Below are positions 19,270-22,082 of a DNA stretch of 22,082 nt, piece by piece. A program made the position numbers and the translations under genes. The notes under the pieces are model-generated. The model did no database searches. It worked only from the letters and a program-made list of their open reading frames with translations, and was not told the DNA's origin. Source of the DNA: Fonticula-like sp. SCN 57-25 (taxonomy: Eukaryota; Nucleariida; Rotosphaerida); contig MEDX01000154.1 in NCBI GenBank assembly GCA_001724245.1, positions 1-22,082 on the forward strand. The letters run 5' to 3'. Within the stretch, counting starts at the first letter, position 1. The number at the start of each line of letters is the position of its first letter.

Positions 19270-19820
19270 ATGGCCGAATACGCGAACCAGCTTCTTGAGC
19301 CCGCGAGCTACTTGCTCAAGTCCACGAACGAGTCGGTTTTGTGGGAGTGCGGCAAGCTTGCGCTCTATGGCGGCGGCGTGGGCCTCGCCCTCTTCCTCAC
19401 CTCGGGGCTCATCGTTGGCTCGTACGCATTCTATTACCCCTGCCGTTCGTTGCTGATCCCGACGATACCCGCAGTCTCTTTGGCGTGTCGCGCGAGTTCC
19501 GCTCGAACCCCATCTACCGCCCGATGAACCACCCTCTCATGGGCTTTTACACTCCCTTTGTGTCGCCCTTTGTGAAGGCCTTCCTCATCGCGTACGTCAC
19601 GAGCGTCCTGTCCATCTCGGCGCCGGGCGTGCGCGACAAGACGATCGAGGGCGCCATTGTCGGCATCGGGTTTTGGCTCGTGTCGGCGCTGCCGGGCGTC
19701 ATGCTCGACTTTAGCGCGTTCAAGATGTCGTTCTGGACGGCCGTCAGCTGGTGGACGACCAGCCTCCTCAACGACATTTGCACCACAAGCGTCATCTACT
19801 ACGTCCGCTCAACCATGTGA
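19270..19820 (+). CDS. Small multispan membrane protein, unknown family
   Basis: Exons 19270-19421 and 19475-19820 give 165 aa. The 53-nt intron (GTACGC...CGCAG) is inferred because it alone joins the two open frames, as ...GLIVG-S-LFGVSREF. Four hydrophobic segments are visible: LALYGGGVGLALFLTSGLIV; PFVKAFLIAYVTSVLSI; GAIVGIGFWLVSALPGVML; and WTAVSWWTTSLLNDICTTSV. The loop between the first two is rich in Pro, Asn and Arg (RSNPIYRPMNHPLMGFY). The four-helix layout and size are a little like DUF1761 proteins, but I cannot confirm this. No targeting signal is obvious. An inverted CCAAT box lies 68 bp upstream. Confidence 0.75.
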
Positions 19821-20028
19821 GCACGTACTTTTATATTTATATCGGCGCAGTTCCAAAATACTCTAGTATTACTGCGCAGTACCGCAAAAAAGCACTTTTG
19901 CTTCATATTTGCCGTTCGTCATATTCAGTTGTAGTGTAGTGTGTTCAATATATTATATGGTTCTCTTTATATTCAGCGTGGCGACCNAGCGCAGACAATG
20001 CAAAAAAGGCAATAAAACAAAGAAAGGT

Positions 20029-21073
20029 TCAGTGCTTACGCGAGCGCGAGCGGGATCTCGAGCGCGACCGCGAGCGATCCGAGTCGGATCCCGAGTCCGA
20101 GTCGGACGATGATGCCGTCGAGTCCGAGTCAGAGTCAGAGTCCGACGAGGAAGAGGAAGAGGAAGAGGAAGAGCGGCTCCTCTTCCTGCGTGACTCTTGC
20201 TTTTGCCTCTTTGAAGCGGAAGAGTCGTCCTTGGATGACGTTGACGAGGCGCGCTTGCCATCGGCATCGGCATCGTCATCGGGGTTGGCGGCGGTGGCCA
20301 CCATCTTGGCGGGATCGCGGATGCCGAGGGCCTTGGCAAAGCGCTCGACATCCTTTTGTTTGGCGGCGGCAAGCTGGTGCGTCTGGTGAGGCTGGATGCT
20401 GTAGGGAAATGGTCAGCAGAATGAACAAGAGAAGGTCAGAAGGCGAAAGCATGAATAACACGCAAAAATAATTAAAAACATGAACAAAACACACTTATAA
20501 AACCGCATGAAAGACACAAAAAACAATGAATAAACCCACGGCAAGCACACGGAAAACATGTGCTATGCGCAACAACACAAACAGGATCACATGTGAATCA
20601 GATTCCCACTCCCGCAGGCATCTCTGCCGCCCCTCCCCATACATTCCAACACTCTTCTTCTAATAGTCAATAACAATGACGTACGTTCTCGAGTCCTTGC
20701 TGTCCTGTGCGCCGTCGCCCTTTTGCAGCTCCTCGCGGCGAGCGGCCACGCGCTCGGCGATCTCCTTCTCGGGCACCTCGTCGTCCTCCAGCTGCGCGCG
20801 CAGCTCCATGAGCTTCACCTCAATGGCGCGCTTGCGCTCATGAGCGAGGATCTCGGCGTTCGCCTCGCGGGCCTCATACTTTAGCTCCCGCTCCATCTGC
20901 CAACGCAGCGCGAGATTGTCAGCACTTTGATCCTCATGGCCAAGATAAAGACGTACATCCTGGAGAGGCGTCGCTTGCTTCTGCGGGTGCTTGCGCACGT
21001 GGCCGAGGTTGCGCTGGACATAGCCGTTCGTGCCGGACCCGCGCGGCGTGCTCAGACCGATTCCGTTATACAT
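20029..21073 (-). CDS. CWC21: CWC21/SRRM2-type splicing factor (cwf21 domain plus RS tail)
   Basis: Exons 21073-20957, 20896-20685 and 20398-20029 give 232 aa. The N-terminus MYNGIGLSTPRGSGTNGYVQ then RNL is the near-invariant start of the CWC21/SRm300 family, which contacts Prp8 and sits near the active spliceosome's exon channel. The cwf21 helical pair follows (ILAHERKRAIEVKLMELRAQ, then EDDEVPEKEIAERVAARREE). The third exon opens QTHQLAAAKQKDVERFAKAL, again conserved in the family. It ends in a Ser/Asp tract and (RS)n repeats, typical of phosphorylated SR-like proteins. Intron 1 (60 nt, GTACGT) is a multiple of three without a stop, so retention would be silent to the frame. Intron 2 is 286 nt. 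The terminal CGTAAGCAC contains a donor-like GTAAGC, so a further 3' exon cannot be fully excluded. Confidence 0.92.
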
Positions 21074-21365
21074 GATCGCGCGCTGCTTTGGTTGACGGGG
21101 ATGTCGTCGGGCGGCGAAGCGTCGAATGGCAAAAGTTGGGCACGAATCTGGGGTGAAATCCAGGGTTAAAATCTGGGGTGATTGTTTGGAAGGCAGCATA
21201 AAAGAGACCTGTTTGGCATATAGCTCAATGATAAACATACTAGACATAAGGGCTTCTGTAGTTCAGTGCAGGGAAAATAAAAGTAAAAAAGATATATTAA
21301 TAAACTGCGCCATCTACTCGGCGATCACGACATCTATAGTACGTTATTTCTTCTATCCATAGTCC

Positions 21366-22082
21366 TTACATGAGCCCCTCGAGATCGCTCATGATATCGC
21401 CCGCGGTCGCCGGCTTCGCGTCCGTCTCCGCGACCGATGCCGAAAACCCGTCGAGACCGAGGAGATCATCCATGCCGCTGACCGCCGTCGTGGCGGCCTG
21501 CGTCGCCTCAGCGGCCGGCTGCGCCTGGGCGCCATCCGTGAACCCAAAGATGTCGTCCATGTTGCCGCCGGCGGGCGCCGACGCGTCGCCAAGGTGCAGC
21601 GACTCGACCGCGGGCTCGGGCGCCGCAATCGGCTCAACATCATCAATGTTGCCAAGAAGAAGGTCAGTGGCGGCCTCGGCGGGGAGAACAGTCATCGGGC
21701 CGTCGGCGGGGACATTGGCGACGCTCGTGTCGAGCATCGACGCATCAAAGACAGAGTTGTCAAGCTCGTCGGCGACGGCGTCGGCGAGCTCGTCAGCGGC
21801 CTTGGCGGCGGCGGCGGCTTCCTGCTCAAGGTGCTTGGCTTCGGCGGCAGAGGCCTCAAGGGCGAGGCGCTTCGTCTGGGCCTCGGCGGCGGCGACCTCG
21901 GCCTCGGCCTTCTTGGCGGCAGCGGCGACTTCCTCAAGGCGGGTCGACTCGTCATCAGCAGCAGACTCTTCCTCGGCCTTCTTCGCCTCGGCGGCGGCAG
22001 CGGCAGCGGCAGCAGCAGCCTCCTCCTCAGCCTTCTTGGCCTCAGCGGCGGCAGCAGCAGCAGCCTCCTCCTCAGCCTTCTT
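21366..22082 (-). CDS. 3' end of an Ala/Glu/Lys-rich coiled-coil protein with short endocytic-like motifs (partial)
   Basis: The frame is open from the right window edge to TAA-side stop at 21366, 238 codons, with the start outside. The first ~115 residues are an Ala/Glu/Lys repeat (units like KKAEEEAAAAAAAEA) that should form a long helix or coiled coil. The C-terminal half is acidic and disordered. It has repeated short motifs: MDDIFGFTDG, MDDLLGLDGF and a final DIMSDLEGLM. LLGLD fits the clathrin-box pattern (L-hydrophobic-x-hydrophobic-acid), and DIF fits a DxF adaptor-binding motif. A helical body plus such a tail would suit a clathrin/AP-binding protein, but the motifs are short and the family cannot be named from this end. 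Confidence 0.7.
   Translation of the reverse strand, partial: KKAEEEAAAAAAAEAKKAEEEAAAAAAAAAAEAKKAEEESAADDESTRLEEVAAAAKKAEAEVAAAEAQTKRLALEASAAEAKHLEQEAAAAAKAADELADAVADELDNSVFDASMLDTSVANVPADGPMTVLPAEAATDLLLGNIDDVEPIAAPEPAVESLHLGDASAPAGGNMDDIFGFTDGAQAQPAAEATQAATTAVSGMDDLLGLDGFSASVAETDAKPATAGDIMSDLEGLM

Noticed and set aside
20109-20471. Plus-strand Arg/Ser-rich frame opposite the RS tail
   Set aside because: Antisense of a repetitive RS/SD coding tract; the minus-strand frame continues a conserved cwf21 protein.

Overview
This is nuclear DNA of a compact-genome unicellular eukaryote. Coding sequence is GC-rich with many G/C third positions, intergenic DNA is AT-richer, and genes lie a few tens to hundreds of bases apart on both strands. 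About 25 spliceosomal introns can be placed by eye because they restore reading frame and family conservation. Most are 43-62 nt and most begin GTACG or GTGCG. The gene set (animal-like S6 kinase, RhoGEF with C1 domain, RhoGAP with a Rubicon-homology domain, eIF6, a cwf21 splicing factor) suggests an opisthokont- or amoebozoan-like lineage. The species cannot be fixed from sequence alone, and one base (19987) is N.

Layout. 1-3.45 kb is an accessory-looking stretch: an AT-richer gene for a two-helix membrane protein (minus), a rearranged Ty3/gypsy retroelement relic (plus), and a spliced, 5'-truncated Crinkler-like gene (minus). From 3.5 kb onward the window is dense with housekeeping and signalling genes: RING-H2 ligase (+), seven-exon RhoGEF with IQ, DH, PH and C1 (-), RhoGAP/Rubicon-homology protein (+), PSME3IP1/NIP30-like protein (-), membrane-anchored alpha/beta hydrolase (-), Tim17/22/23-family protein (+), two 5S rRNA-derived copies (-), eIF6 (-), S6 kinase (+), a small multispan membrane protein (+), a CWC21/SRRM2-type splicing factor with RS tail (-), and the 3' end of an Ala/Glu-rich coiled-coil protein running off the right edge (-).

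How genes relate. The RhoGEF and the RhoGAP-like gene are head to head across about 540 bp with an inverted CCAAT pair, so they may share a promoter, giving an activator and a (possibly non-catalytic) GAP of Rho signalling side by side. eIF6 and S6 kinase are also divergent and both serve translation. The RhoGAP and NIP30 genes converge with only 76 bp between stop codons.

Points most worth checking: the RhoGAP plus Rubicon-homology fusion whose arginine finger appears lost; the two 5S rRNA copies, one with a 6-bp internal duplication and one lacking its 5' end; the strong +4C bias at 5' splice sites; the Crinkler-like fragment; and the retroelement relic with RNase H placed before an RT piece.
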